The position numbers and the translations under genes were made by a program. A stretch of 64,000 nt of DNA from Candidatus Cloacimonadota bacterium. Lineage in GTDB: Bacteria; Cloacimonadota; Cloacimonadia; JGIOTU-2. The DNA is taken from the NCBI GenBank assembly GCA_016932035.1, contig JAFGDR010000022.1, forward strand, positions 1 through 64,000, read 5' to 3'. The first letter of the stretch is position 1. Every line of letters starts with the position of its first letter. Below the pieces are notes generated by a model. It was not told the origin of the DNA. It made no database searches and saw only the letters and a list, made by a program, of their open reading frames with translations. Shown one piece after another: positions 36,378 to 45,477 of this stretch.

Positions 36378-38873
36378 TTAGTTATGAGCCACACCGACTT
36401 CATCAAATACGATATTGATGAAAGTTTTTGCTTCGTCAGGCATCATGTAGTACAAGGGGAATCCAAGAATATATACAGGTTCATCAACAGAAGGATGAAT
36501 ATATTTCGTCCCAACGGGGGCATCTGCAAATTGTTCATGGATCGCTAAAGTATCAACAATACTTGTGAAGATTGTTTCTGCTGCATTAACGTTTAAGAAG
36601 GTTACATTACTTATTTTTCCTAATGGTAATAAGTATGGAAAGTATTCAGGGAAGAATTTATCACTTGGAAATGCTGGATTTACATCAGCCCAACAGAGTA
36701 ATTGCATATTAACATCTAACTGATTAACAGCACTGAAATCGCCTTGACCATTAGCTCCTATGAACATGGAGTTAGTTGTATTGGGGTTACCCCACAACCA
36801 GTTATTCGTATCTAGTTCTTGTGACAAAGCCGAAAGAGTGTCAGCAAGTCCACCGTATACCTGAAGGAAATTCCTTGTTGCCGGAGTGAGAGGATCTGAT
36901 ATCTTTGCTGAAGCAGAAAGTAACACCGAACCGCCAGATAACATATAATATCTCATAACATCATAGTGCTGTATCATATGAACTTTTGTGACATCGCTAT
37001 AAAAGCCTTTTGGATCGTTTGCATACCAGATCACTAATTTATATTGCTGGATATCTGATGGAGCAAAATACGGAGCCATATCATCGTTTCTTAATTGCTT
37101 GTTCATCGTGTAAATGGAGGATAAGTTCGCTCCTCGAATATCAAACCATTTTTTTGTTTCGGTAGAATGCTCAACAAGATTTTCGTAAAATTGATTTACT
37201 GAATCCTCTGGTGCAAAAATCGGTGTATTCTGTGTATCATCGACTATAAGTAAACCTTCTTTTCCGCCATTCAATATTGGCTCATGAAGATAGAATACTA
37301 ACTCTGAAGGGGTTGGGTCAACAGCTCCCTGGAAATCAACAGAACGCACCTTGAAAACGTGCTCGCCAGATGTTAAATCAAATATCTTGCAACTCTGTTC
37401 ATCATATATTGGGATACGCATCCAATTTTCACCTGTTACATTATCTGTAATAACAGTCCCAATAGGAGGTAATCCGCTTGCACTTCCATCAAGCTGAATA
37501 TCCATGTACTCGACATCGCAATAATACTGAACATATTCATCTAAATTTGCATCATAATAATAGGTATGATTTGCTGCTATCCTGGAGCGTTCAACATCGT
37601 ATTCATACTGACCGAGATATTCCCATTTCAAATATATCTCAATATTACTCGACCAGATAGCAGATAATGTAGTATCTTGAGCCATGTAGAACTGGTTGGC
37701 ATAATGATTTTCACCTGCAATGACTCGCTTAGGAATATCTTCATTTTCGCATAAGTAGTTCAACCAAGTATAGTCACTGATGACGAAGATATGAGGTAAA
37801 ATATCAAGGGAACTATTGCTGAGGAAGTCTGGAAGATAATCTGCCCATTGTGCCATAAATGGAGCAGTGTCTGGGTGGAAATATCCTCTTACAAAAAATA
37901 TCATGCTTGCATAATCGGGATCTTCAATACCAGCTTTATCTACAGATTTAACCTGAATCTCAGTCATCTCATACGTGCCGTCAGCGTACTTTTCATTCAC
38001 TCTTAGTTGAGGTTTCCCATAAGGATTACCATCATGATAGTTTGCCATTAGAAGAACTTCATCTTTTACAGGATAATTCTCTGTTGAATACCACTGTGTG
38101 CTATCGGTCTGTTCACCAGCAGCACTTATTTCGACAGTATCAGTGCCTGTGCTATGATAGTACACGAGACGGTATTTGAAGTACGCAGCCTCATCTCCGT
38201 AACCAAATGGATCATCATCATTGAGGACATTGAATTCAAATGATATTGCTGCACCAAGTCTTACTGAATCGACAGCACCCTGTGAGGTCTGAACACTGGT
38301 ACTTGGAACATCCGACCAGCTACAGAAATATCGGGTTGCGATTTCTGACTCTTCGGCATAATTGTCCTTACATTTAACCTCAAACTTGCCAAAATTTCTT
38401 TTATAATCGGCAGTGTCTTTTGCGGTGAAATATACTTGAGTTTTTGGAAATCTTTCCGCCAGTGGAGTCCAAATATCATATTCACCATTGGGCTGTAAAT
38501 GTAATACCCATCCGTCTGCACTTACGCGAACACCATAGGTTTGGTCATATTGCCAGCTTCCATTTGTGCTATCCCATGTTCCGATTCTGTAGGCATAAGA
38601 TTTTACAACGCCATCAACATCCCATGCTTTCCAATATATTTCCTGAAAATATAGTGAATCATAAATGGTAGGATCAATAAGATTACCTATTACATTATAC
38701 ATGGCTGAATCTGTTAAAACAGTATCAGGTCGTGCAATTCCGCTATAATCAGATATCTCAATATAAGGAGCAATATTAGGATTTAATGAACCTTTCCTGC
38801 CACAGCTTAGAACAGTTAAGACTGCAATCACTAATAAAATTAACAAAACTAAAAGAGACCTATTTTTTAACAT
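36378..38873 (-). CDS. Large lipoprotein with Ig-like repeats
   Basis: An 831-residue lipoprotein: hydrophobic leader with lipobox VLSC (Cys at about 24) followed by a Gly/Lys/Ser/Asn linker. Several beta-sandwich-like stretches (for example WKAWDVDGVVKSYAYRIG and VKSVDKAGIEDPDYA) suggest Ig/FN3-type modules. A C-terminal alpha/beta region begins with GLLIVDDTQNTP, contains YKLVIWYANDP and SGGSVLLSASA, and looks like the flavodoxin-like or DUF4350-type domains of surface proteins in this phylum group. GGGAGG lies seven bases before the start, and TTGACT about 20 bases further up could be a -35. It has no partner in an operon. I do not recognise a specific function. Confidence 0.72.
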   Translation of the reverse strand: MLKNRSLLVLLILLVIAVLTVLSCGRKGSLNPNIAPYIEISDYSGIARPDTVLTDSAMYNVIGNLIDPTIYDSLYFQEIYWKAWDVDGVVKSYAYRIGTWDSTNGSWQYDQTYGVRVSADGWVLHLQPNGEYDIWTPLAERFPKTQVYFTAKDTADYKRNFGKFEVKCKDNYAEESEIATRYFCSWSDVPSTSVQTSQGAVDSVRLGAAISFEFNVLNDDDPFGYGDEAAYFKYRLVYYHSTGTDTVEISAAGEQTDSTQWYSTENYPVKDEVLLMANYHDGNPYGKPQLRVNEKYADGTYEMTEIQVKSVDKAGIEDPDYASMIFFVRGYFHPDTAPFMAQWADYLPDFLSNSSLDILPHIFVISDYTWLNYLCENEDIPKRVIAGENHYANQFYMAQDTTLSAIWSSNIEIYLKWEYLGQYEYDVERSRIAANHTYYYDANLDEYVQYYCDVEYMDIQLDGSASGLPPIGTVITDNVTGENWMRIPIYDEQSCKIFDLTSGEHVFKVRSVDFQGAVDPTPSELVFYLHEPILNGGKEGLLIVDDTQNTPIFAPEDSVNQFYENLVEHSTETKKWFDIRGANLSSIYTMNKQLRNDDMAPYFAPSDIQQYKLVIWYANDPKGFYSDVTKVHMIQHYDVMRYYMLSGGSVLLSASAKISDPLTPATRNFLQVYGGLADTLSALSQELDTNNWLWGNPNTTNSMFIGANGQGDFSAVNQLDVNMQLLCWADVNPAFPSDKFFPEYFPYLLPLGKISNVTFLNVNAAETIFTSIVDTLAIHEQFADAPVGTKYIHPSVDEPVYILGFPLYYMMPDEAKTFINIVFDEVGVAHN

Positions 38874-38971
38874 CTATAAACCTCCCATCTTTGAACAAAG
38901 ATTCCTTTCCTGATATTAATAAGTCAATAAAAAAATTACGATTTTCACTTTTTCTAAAAATATACTTCAAT

Positions 38972-39838
38972 TCACAACTTACTTGCACGAACCACATTCT
39001 TGAGCAACGAAGCCGTCGTAATCGTGCCAACTCCTCCCGGGACAGGCGTAATAGCCTTCACTATGGGAAATACATCTATATAATTTACATCTCCAACAAA
39101 AAGATTTGTCTCAGCGTCAGCATCATAAACCTCGTTTATACCAACATCAATAACGTTCGAGTTACTAGAAACATATGCATGATCAACAAATTTTGGTTTG
39201 CCTATTGCAACGATCAGAATATCTGCTTCCAATGCTATTTTCTGTAAATTCGTCGATCTCGAATGACAAACTGTAACAGTTGCATCTGCACCAGCGTTCT
39301 TCTGAACAAGAAGATGAAAAAGGGGTAGCCCAACAATGTTGCTTCGTCCGATGATCACAACCCGGTTTCCTTTAGTTGGTATATTATAATAATGAATTAA
39401 TTCCATGACTGCGGCAGGTGTACTTGCAACAAAACAATCCTGACCGAGCACAAGTTTTCCCATATTGATCGGATGGAGACCATCGATGTCTTTTCTGGGA
39501 TCAATCTGCATCACAACATCATTTTGATTAAGATGTTTCGGCAAGGGCATTTGTAGCATTATACCATGAACTTTAGGATCTTTGTTTGCTTTCTGTATCT
39601 CAGCTATGATCATATCCTGAGAAGTGTTTACTACGAAGTTCAAAATATCAACGACAACACCGATCTTCTTTGCTTTCTTCTGAATATTTTGAACATAATA
39701 CTCTGAAGCAGGATCGTTTCCTACCTTAAAAACCGATAATCGTGGAATGATTCCCTTGTCATATAATTGAGCAACTTCTTCTTTTAGTTCCTGATAAATT
39801 TCCTTAGCGACCGGTCTGCCATCCAAAATTTTATCCAT
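38972..39838 (-). CDS. folD: Methylene-tetrahydrofolate dehydrogenase/cyclohydrolase, FolD family
   Basis: A 288-residue FolD that in typical form oxidises methylene-THF with NADP and then hydrolyses methenyl-THF to formyl-THF. Signatures QMPLPKH (about 95-101), DIDGLHPINMGKL (about 117-129), the nucleotide loop IGRSNIVGLPL and PGGVGTITTASLL are present. By-eye alignment with E. coli FolD puts Ile52 where the cyclohydrolase catalytic Lys54 belongs (YVQNIQKK against YVASKRKA); the next lysine is kept. Cyclohydrolase activity may therefore be reduced or use another residue. It lies 6 bases downstream of the ymdB-like gene in the rny operon, with an ATG at the end of the coding strand. Confidence 0.92.
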   Translation of the reverse strand: MDKILDGRPVAKEIYQELKEEVAQLYDKGIIPRLSVFKVGNDPASEYYVQNIQKKAKKIGVVVDILNFVVNTSQDMIIAEIQKANKDPKVHGIMLQMPLPKHLNQNDVVMQIDPRKDIDGLHPINMGKLVLGQDCFVASTPAAVMELIHYYNIPTKGNRVVIIGRSNIVGLPLFHLLVQKNAGADATVTVCHSRSTNLQKIALEADILIVAIGKPKFVDHAYVSSNSNVIDVGINEVYDADAETNLFVGDVNYIDVFPIVKAITPVPGGVGTITTASLLKNVVRASKL

Positions 39839-39844
39839 GTTTAT

Positions 39845-40627
39845 CTAATCAACCTGATACTTTCTTTGAATGCGCTTAATACTTGCAACGGTCCCATCTT
39901 CGTCAATAGAAATAAAAACGCCGTTAAGCATGAGGTTTTCCTTTGCGGGATTAAATCTGTTAGGAATTTGTGTTAGAAATCGTTCGATACCATCTTCGCG
40001 ACGCAGACCAATAATAGAATCTTGAGGACCTGTCATACCGGCATCAGTGATATATGCTGTGCCTTGAGGTAGGATTCGCTCGTCGGCAGTTTGAACATGC
40101 GTATGAGATCCGATGAGTGCCGTAATCCTTCCGTCTAGATACCAAGCCATTGCTTGTTTCTCTGCAGTTGCTTCGGCATGAAAGTCAACAATTATAATCT
40201 GATCATCTCTCGTTAATCTTTCAAGATAGGTATCCATGACTCTAAAGGGACAATCCACAGTAACGGTAAAGACTCTTCCCATTAAGCATAGAATAACAAC
40301 TCGTTTCCCTTGAACTTCAATTTCAAAAACATCATTTCCGGGTACGGCTGGGGGATAGTTAATTGGCTTAACAACGCGCTTTTCCTGTTCAAGGTATGCA
40401 ATAATCTCTTTCTTATCCCATAAATGATTACCTGAAGTAAGCACATCGACACCGCTTTCGAACATCGCCTTTGCAGTATCTGGAGTCATGCCAAGTCCAC
40501 CAGCGAGATTCTCACCGTTTGCTATAACAAGATCAAGTCCAAATTCTTCTCTAAGGCCAGGCAGTAATCCCTGAACTGTTTTTCTCCCGGGTTTCCCGAA
40601 GATATCACCGATATAGAGAATATTCAT
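39845..40627 (-). CDS. YmdB-type metallophosphoesterase
   Basis: A 260-residue enzyme of the TIGR00282 family. B. subtilis YmdB is a 2',3'-cyclic nucleotide phosphodiesterase that affects RNA and biofilm regulation. The two-metal signatures are GDIFGKPGR (about 7-15), NGENLAGG (about 38-45), SGNHLWDKKEI (about 66-76), DFHAEATAEK (about 147-156) and GSHTHVQTAD (about 173-182). It follows rny after two bases, the same partnership as rny-ymdB in Bacillus, which supports a joint role in RNA turnover. folD follows after six bases. Confidence 0.9.
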   Translation of the reverse strand: MNILYIGDIFGKPGRKTVQGLLPGLREEFGLDLVIANGENLAGGLGMTPDTAKAMFESGVDVLTSGNHLWDKKEIIAYLEQEKRVVKPINYPPAVPGNDVFEIEVQGKRVVILCLMGRVFTVTVDCPFRVMDTYLERLTRDDQIIIVDFHAEATAEKQAMAWYLDGRITALIGSHTHVQTADERILPQGTAYITDAGMTGPQDSIIGLRREDGIERFLTQIPNRFNPAKENLMLNGVFISIDEDGTVASIKRIQRKYQVD

Positions 40628-40629
40628 TA

Positions 40630-42183
40630 TTATTTCGCCAGAACGGTTTTTCGTATCTCCCGAATAACGGTGACTTTTATCTGTCCCGGATACTGAAGAT
40701 CATTTTCTATTTTTTTAGCAACGTCAGATGCTAGCAGTTCAGCTTGAGCATCATCGATAGTAGTATGTTCGACCATTATACGGATTTCTCTTCCTGCCTG
40801 TATCGCAAAACATTTATGAACACCCTCAAAGGAATATGCGATCTCTTCTAATTTTTCAAGACGTTTCAGATATGATTCAAGGGTCTCTCGTCGTGCACCT
40901 GGGCGAGCTCCTGAGACTGCATCAGCAACTTGAACGAGTACAGCGTAAACCGATTCAGGATCAACTTCTTCATGATGTGCTTCAATTGCATTTACAATAA
41001 CGGGTTGTAAGCCATTTCTTCGTGCTAGGTCTGCACCGATAGTTGCATGAGATCCGTCAATTTCGTGATCGACTGCTTTTCCAATATCATGCAACAATCC
41101 GATCTTTCTTGCGAGTGCTTGATCCAGACCCAACTCTGCAGCAAGCATGCCACAGATCCATGCACTTTCTATACTATGTTTCAACATGTTCTGTCCATAA
41201 CTGGTTCTGTATTTTAGACGTCCGATCAATGTTTTCAAGTTGTCGGGCAGATCATGGATTGCAAGATCAAGGAGTGTCTTCTTTCCGGTTTCCTCGATTA
41301 TCTTATTCACTTCTTTTTCTGATTTAGCGATTATGTCTTCAATCCTACCAGGATGTATTCTTCCGTCAGATATCAATTTTTCAAGAGCTCGTTTTGCGAT
41401 CTCTCTTCGTACTGGATCAAAACTTGAAACGATAACAGCTTCCGGTGTATCATCAACGATGATCTCTACCCCAGAGCTACTTTCAAAGGTGCGAATATTT
41501 CTACCTTCTCTACCAATAATACGACCTTTCATTTCTTCAGATGGTAGATCGACGACCGAAACAGTTGATTCTGTCACATAATCAACCGCAGTTCGCTGTA
41601 TCGCATTTGCAATGATTTTCACTGCTTCGTCATCAGCTTCTGAATTAGCTTTATCGATAATTGTCTTCCTCAATTTTGCAGCATCGATACGCGCTTCATT
41701 TTCGTATTTTTTCAGCAACATTTCGATTGCCTGCTCTTTTGTCAGGTTTGCGATTTCCATTAATCGCTTTGCTTCCTGCTCGAGCATTTCTTTCAACTTT
41801 GCTTCATCGTCATCAAGCTTTGTCTGCTTATTTTGGAGATGTCTTTCTCTGTCGGTTATTGATTGCTCACGTCTGTCCAATTTACTCAGACGTTCATCGA
41901 TATTACTGATTCTCTGATTGTAATTCGACTCAATTTTTCGGAGTTCTTTTTTCCTCTCCTCAATTTCCTTTTCCAGATTAGCTTTTCGTTTATACCAATC
42001 TTCTTTTGCTTCAATTTCTGCTTCTTTTTTAATTACTTTTGCTTCTAAGCGTGCTTCATCTTTGATCTTCTGGGATTCGATATGTGCTTGTTTGACTTTT
42101 TTGGATGTGAGTAGTCTGAAAGACAGCCAACCGATGAACACCCCTACAACTAATCCAATTATTGCTAACAGTATCTCGTTCAT
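40630..42183 (-). CDS. rny: Ribonuclease Y
   Basis: A 517-residue membrane-anchored endoribonuclease that starts mRNA decay. It has one N-terminal helix (about 4-24), a long charged coiled coil (about 30-165), a KH RNA-binding domain with GRIIGREGRN (220-229), and an HD domain with HDIGK (365-369) and later histidines (DHEIDGSHA, EAHHEEVDPES). Length matches B. subtilis RNase Y (520). The ribosome site GGAAAGGAATAGAG overlaps the 3' end of the predicted 6S RNA just upstream. The next gene is ymdB-like, two bases away. Confidence 0.95.
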   Translation of the reverse strand: MNEILLAIIGLVVGVFIGWLSFRLLTSKKVKQAHIESQKIKDEARLEAKVIKKEAEIEAKEDWYKRKANLEKEIEERKKELRKIESNYNQRISNIDERLSKLDRREQSITDRERHLQNKQTKLDDDEAKLKEMLEQEAKRLMEIANLTKEQAIEMLLKKYENEARIDAAKLRKTIIDKANSEADDEAVKIIANAIQRTAVDYVTESTVSVVDLPSEEMKGRIIGREGRNIRTFESSSGVEIIVDDTPEAVIVSSFDPVRREIAKRALEKLISDGRIHPGRIEDIIAKSEKEVNKIIEETGKKTLLDLAIHDLPDNLKTLIGRLKYRTSYGQNMLKHSIESAWICGMLAAELGLDQALARKIGLLHDIGKAVDHEIDGSHATIGADLARRNGLQPVIVNAIEAHHEEVDPESVYAVLVQVADAVSGARPGARRETLESYLKRLEKLEEIAYSFEGVHKCFAIQAGREIRIMVEHTTIDDAQAELLASDVAKKIENDLQYPGQIKVTVIREIRKTVLAK

Positions 42184-42186
42184 CTC

Positions 42187-42392
42187 TATTCCTTTCCATA
42201 ATGAGACCTGCCCTTGCCGTGTAACAACGAGTTTGAACTATTATTTCAAAAAGATGGGAATTCTATATGTACTTTATGAGTCCTACTGCAATGCAGGCAT
42301 TCACGCCATACACAATCGAACACCCTATAGTTCCTGTTTAGCACAAAACAAGATTGCTATCACGAACAGGGCAGGCCTACCGGAAAGAGCAA
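42187..42392 (-). ncRNA. ssrS: 6S RNA
   Basis: The gap between zapA and rny holds a long, mostly double-stranded RNA on the minus strand. A closing stem pairs CTTTCC (42387-42382) with GGAAAG (42197-42192), and a perfect inner stem pairs CCTGCCC (42375-42369) with GGGCAGG (42213-42207). The next part opens into a bubble with TGTTCGTGA on one side and GTTACACGGC on the other. A small hairpin TTTGAA/TTCAAA (42250-42232) sits on the 3' side of the bubble, as the CUUGAA/UUCAAG hairpin does in E. coli 6S RNA. Its position next to zapA is the classic 6S neighbourhood. It would bind housekeeping RNA polymerase. Ends are approximate. An open frame on the other strand across it is a shadow. Confidence 0.82.
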
Positions 42393-42414
42393 TAATCTAT
42401 CTTATAGAACAAAA

Positions 42415-42702
42415 TTATTCTTCGTCCAAAGAATCCAATAGTTTTGAAATTTTTTGTACGAAACTTTCTAACTTCTCTTGTTCCTTTTTCTTTCTGAACA
42501 TCTCTTCTACGATATTAAGTCCACACAGGATGGCAAGATCATATCTCTTTCTGGGATTGTACTCTTCAGAAAGTTCAACAAGTTTTCTATCCAAAAAACT
42601 CGCGTATTGCCTGATCTCGTCAGGATCAACATCTCCTGCAATTGAGTATGTATCACCCAAAATATCGACAGAAATATTATTCGTATATTTTAAATTATTC
42701 AT
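42415..42702 (-). CDS. zapA: ZapA cell-division protein
   Basis: A 95-residue ZapA that crosslinks FtsZ filaments at mid-cell. The N-terminal YTNNISVDILGDTYSIAGDVDPDEI and a C-terminal coiled coil fit the family, whose members are about 100 residues. I chose the ATG at 42702 (MNNLKYTN), which overlaps the end of the upstream coiled-coil gene by 8 bases; an earlier in-frame start adds 11 residues inside that gene. It is followed by the 6S RNA, a linkage conserved across distant bacteria. It is the last protein gene of the infC-pheT run before the 6S RNA. Confidence 0.88.
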   Translation of the reverse strand: MNNLKYTNNISVDILGDTYSIAGDVDPDEIRQYASFLDRKLVELSEEYNPRKRYDLAILCGLNIVEEMFRKKKEQEKLESFVQKISKLLDSLDEE

Positions 42703-43057
42703 TATTTCCAGCAGACTGAGAAACTGATTCTCCAATTATTGTATCAATTTCCTGAAGCATCGAGCCAACTCGTGAATCGATTTCGTTTGCCTGTTCTGTA
42801 AAGTTTTGTATCTGCTCTTCCTTGAGAGCTAGTTTATTCTGCAAATCTTGGTTCTGTTCTTTATACTGCTCCACGGCTTTCTGGAGCTCGCCTATCGTTT
42901 CTTGCGAATTCTCCGTGTTATAGAACAGATCTTTATATTTATTATTGAGATTTTCATTTTCTTTTAAAACCTGAATATATTTATCTTGTAAAATTTTATA
43001 TTTAGAAATTAAATTTCTAATCTTTTCTTCTATCAGATCAAGTACATGCGTATCCAT
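42695..43057 (-). CDS. ZapB-like coiled-coil protein
   Basis: A 120-residue, highly charged protein predicted to be one long coiled coil (about 5-95), with no membrane helix. Its place directly before zapA suggests a ZapB-like partner that bundles at the division ring, but sequence alone cannot separate it from other coiled-coil proteins. I chose the ATG at 43057, whose A is the last base of the pheT stop (TGATG), with GGCAGGAG just upstream; a GTG one codon earlier is also possible. Its end overlaps zapA by 8 bases, so all three are translationally coupled. Confidence 0.65.
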   Translation of the reverse strand: MDTHVLDLIEEKIRNLISKYKILQDKYIQVLKENENLNNKYKDLFYNTENSQETIGELQKAVEQYKEQNQDLQNKLALKEEQIQNFTEQANEIDSRVGSMLQEIDTIIGESVSQSAGNNE

Positions 43058-45456
43058 CACTCCTGCCTCAATTCTATTTGATGTTCACGTGATAATTTGT
43101 TTACAATATTGTCAAATAATTTATCCACATATTTGTCTGTGAGTGTCGATGTGTCAGACTGAAAACTGATATTAAAAGCTAGACTGCGAAAACCTTGTTT
43201 GATCTGTTTTCCAGTATAGACATCAAACAATTGAACATCTCTGATGATCTTTGGTTCAACTGAAATAATTATCTCCTGGATCGAAGCCACATCGGCATTC
43301 AAAGGTGCTATTAATGCTATATCTCTCAGCACAGAAGGATACTTCACGATCTCCTTAAAACGAAGTTCCTTTTCATGATAATAAGGAATAAGTTTTGATA
43401 CATCAATATCAAAAAGTATTACAGGTGCATCGACGTCATATGATTCAAGAATATCCTGATCCATCACACCAACCGATCCGATCTTCTCCTCTTTCAAGTA
43501 TAGATCTGCAGCAGAATTCTTTTTAAAATAAGGTTCGCTTGATATTTTATAAGAAATCTTTTCTGCACAATGGATTTTAACAAATATAGATTCAAGTATA
43601 CCTTTAGCATCATAAAAGGACGTCTCTTTTTGAGTGTCTCCCCAAAAAAATGACTCATATTTACCAACGATGACACCGGTGAGGTAAGTAGGTTCTACAA
43701 ATGCATCTTCTTGCTTGAGATAAATTCTATTCAATTCAAAAAGTTTAAAGTCATTGAATTTATAAGAGATATTTAATGCTGCATTTTTTAGCAGATCCGG
43801 AATAAGCGTAGGTCTCATTATGGAAAACTGCTCTCCGATCGGATTGGTAAGTTCTACAACCTGACGCCTGTAATCATCATCCGATATTCTAAGTATATTT
43901 AAATCATCGGGAGTTCCGAAACTCATATTATTAACTTCATAGAAGCCTAATGAGATGAGATGATTTTTTATCGAACGAACAACCGTTCTTTTCTGTTTAT
44001 CATCGATTCTGTACGTGACAAAATGTGATTCAACATTATTGTAGCCATAGCAACGGGCAAGTTCTTCGATAATGTCTATCTCGCGCTCGATATCGGGACG
44101 AAATGTAGGGATAGTAACTTCAAATTTATCATCTGAAATTTGTTTTGTTTTGAACTCGAATGCCTGAAGATAATGTTCCACTTCTTTTGCATTCATCGAA
44201 GCATTAAGAATACTATTCGTTCTTGAAACGCGTAGTGGTAATGTATTAGGATCTATCTTCTTAGGATAGCAATCAACAACACCTTGAGAGATTTTACCAC
44301 CGCCGGTTAGCTGAATGAGTTGTTCTGCCCTATCGATCACTTCAATAAGTCCATTTGGATCCATTCCTCTCTCGAATCGGTATGATGATTCAGTTTGAAG
44401 TCCATATTCGAGAGCTGAGGCACGAATATTTTTCGGATCAAAATATGCACATTCAATAACAACATCCTTGGTGTCCTCATTAATAGAACTATCAAGTCCT
44501 CCCATGATACCTGCCAGTGCAAGTGGATGCTTTGGATCGGTGATTAGAAGATTATTCGAATTGAGTGTGAGCTCCGTATCATCGAGAAGCATCATTATCT
44601 CTTTATCTTTAGCTGTGCGTACAACGATGGTATTATCTGAAATTTTAGAATAATCAAATGCATGCAATGGATGACCATACTCGAGAAGCACATAATTTGT
44701 TACATCAACAATATTATTTATCGGACGCAGTCCAGCTGCGATCAGCTTTTTTTGCATCCACATAGGTGACGGTTGAACAGTTATCCCCCGAATAACTCGA
44801 GCACAATATCTCGGGCATTTCTTGCTATCTTCAATAATTACTAAGATCTCTTCTTCAGCTTGATGATTTGATTCTTCAAATGTAATTTCCGGATGTGCAT
44901 ATTCAGTATCGAGCATAACCGAGACTTCTCGAGCAACACCGATCATGCCGAGTAGGTCTGGACGGTTTGGTGTAACTTCCACTTCAATGATATGATCGTT
45001 AAGCCCCATCGCATCCGCAAATGCTGTACCCGGTTCGATGTCTTGGGTTATGACCATAATACCAGAATGATCATCTGAAATACCGAGCTCTCGCTCTGAA
45101 CAGATCATACCATAGGATTCAACACCGCGCAGTTTTGCCTTTTTGATCTCGAAATCTCCAAGCTTTGCACCGATCATGGCAACTGGAACGAGGATACCTT
45201 CGACGACATTCGGTGCACCGCAAATGATACTGAGAGGATCGTCTTTTCCAACTTCAACACTGCAGAGGTGCAACTTATCTGCATTAGGATGTTTTTCGAC
45301 AGTTAAAACCTTACCCACAACAATATTATCAAGGTCTTTAGCCGGTTGAGTAACTTCTTCAACTTCAAGACCGAACATGGTCAGCTTTTCGCAAAACTCA
45401 TCTATCTGCAACTGAGTGGGTACTAATTCTTTCAACCAATTATAGCTTATTTTCAT
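43057..45456 (-). CDS. pheT: Phenylalanyl-tRNA synthetase beta subunit
   Basis: A 799-residue beta chain with the full bacterial architecture. There is an N-terminal tRNA-binding EMAP-like domain (about 40-150; VVGKVLTVEKHPNADKLHLC), a B3/B4 editing domain (about 215-385), a B5 domain, a catalytic-like core and a C-terminal FDX-ACB anticodon domain (about 705-799). Length matches E. coli PheT (795). It follows pheS by 21 bases and shares its stop codon with the start of the coiled-coil gene. It pairs with PheS to charge tRNA-Phe and edits mischarged Tyr. Confidence 0.95.
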   Translation of the reverse strand: MKISYNWLKELVPTQLQIDEFCEKLTMFGLEVEEVTQPAKDLDNIVVGKVLTVEKHPNADKLHLCSVEVGKDDPLSIICGAPNVVEGILVPVAMIGAKLGDFEIKKAKLRGVESYGMICSERELGISDDHSGIMVITQDIEPGTAFADAMGLNDHIIEVEVTPNRPDLLGMIGVAREVSVMLDTEYAHPEITFEESNHQAEEEILVIIEDSKKCPRYCARVIRGITVQPSPMWMQKKLIAAGLRPINNIVDVTNYVLLEYGHPLHAFDYSKISDNTIVVRTAKDKEIMMLLDDTELTLNSNNLLITDPKHPLALAGIMGGLDSSINEDTKDVVIECAYFDPKNIRASALEYGLQTESSYRFERGMDPNGLIEVIDRAEQLIQLTGGGKISQGVVDCYPKKIDPNTLPLRVSRTNSILNASMNAKEVEHYLQAFEFKTKQISDDKFEVTIPTFRPDIEREIDIIEELARCYGYNNVESHFVTYRIDDKQKRTVVRSIKNHLISLGFYEVNNMSFGTPDDLNILRISDDDYRRQVVELTNPIGEQFSIMRPTLIPDLLKNAALNISYKFNDFKLFELNRIYLKQEDAFVEPTYLTGVIVGKYESFFWGDTQKETSFYDAKGILESIFVKIHCAEKISYKISSEPYFKKNSAADLYLKEEKIGSVGVMDQDILESYDVDAPVILFDIDVSKLIPYYHEKELRFKEIVKYPSVLRDIALIAPLNADVASIQEIIISVEPKIIRDVQLFDVYTGKQIKQGFRSLAFNISFQSDTSTLTDKYVDKLFDNIVNKLSREHQIELRQE

Positions 45457-45477
45457 GATACTCTCTTAAGAAAAGAT

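Noticed and set aside
42062-42727. A 221-codon plus-strand open frame
   Set aside because: It runs antisense across rny, the 6S RNA and zapA and has no family resemblance or ribosome site.
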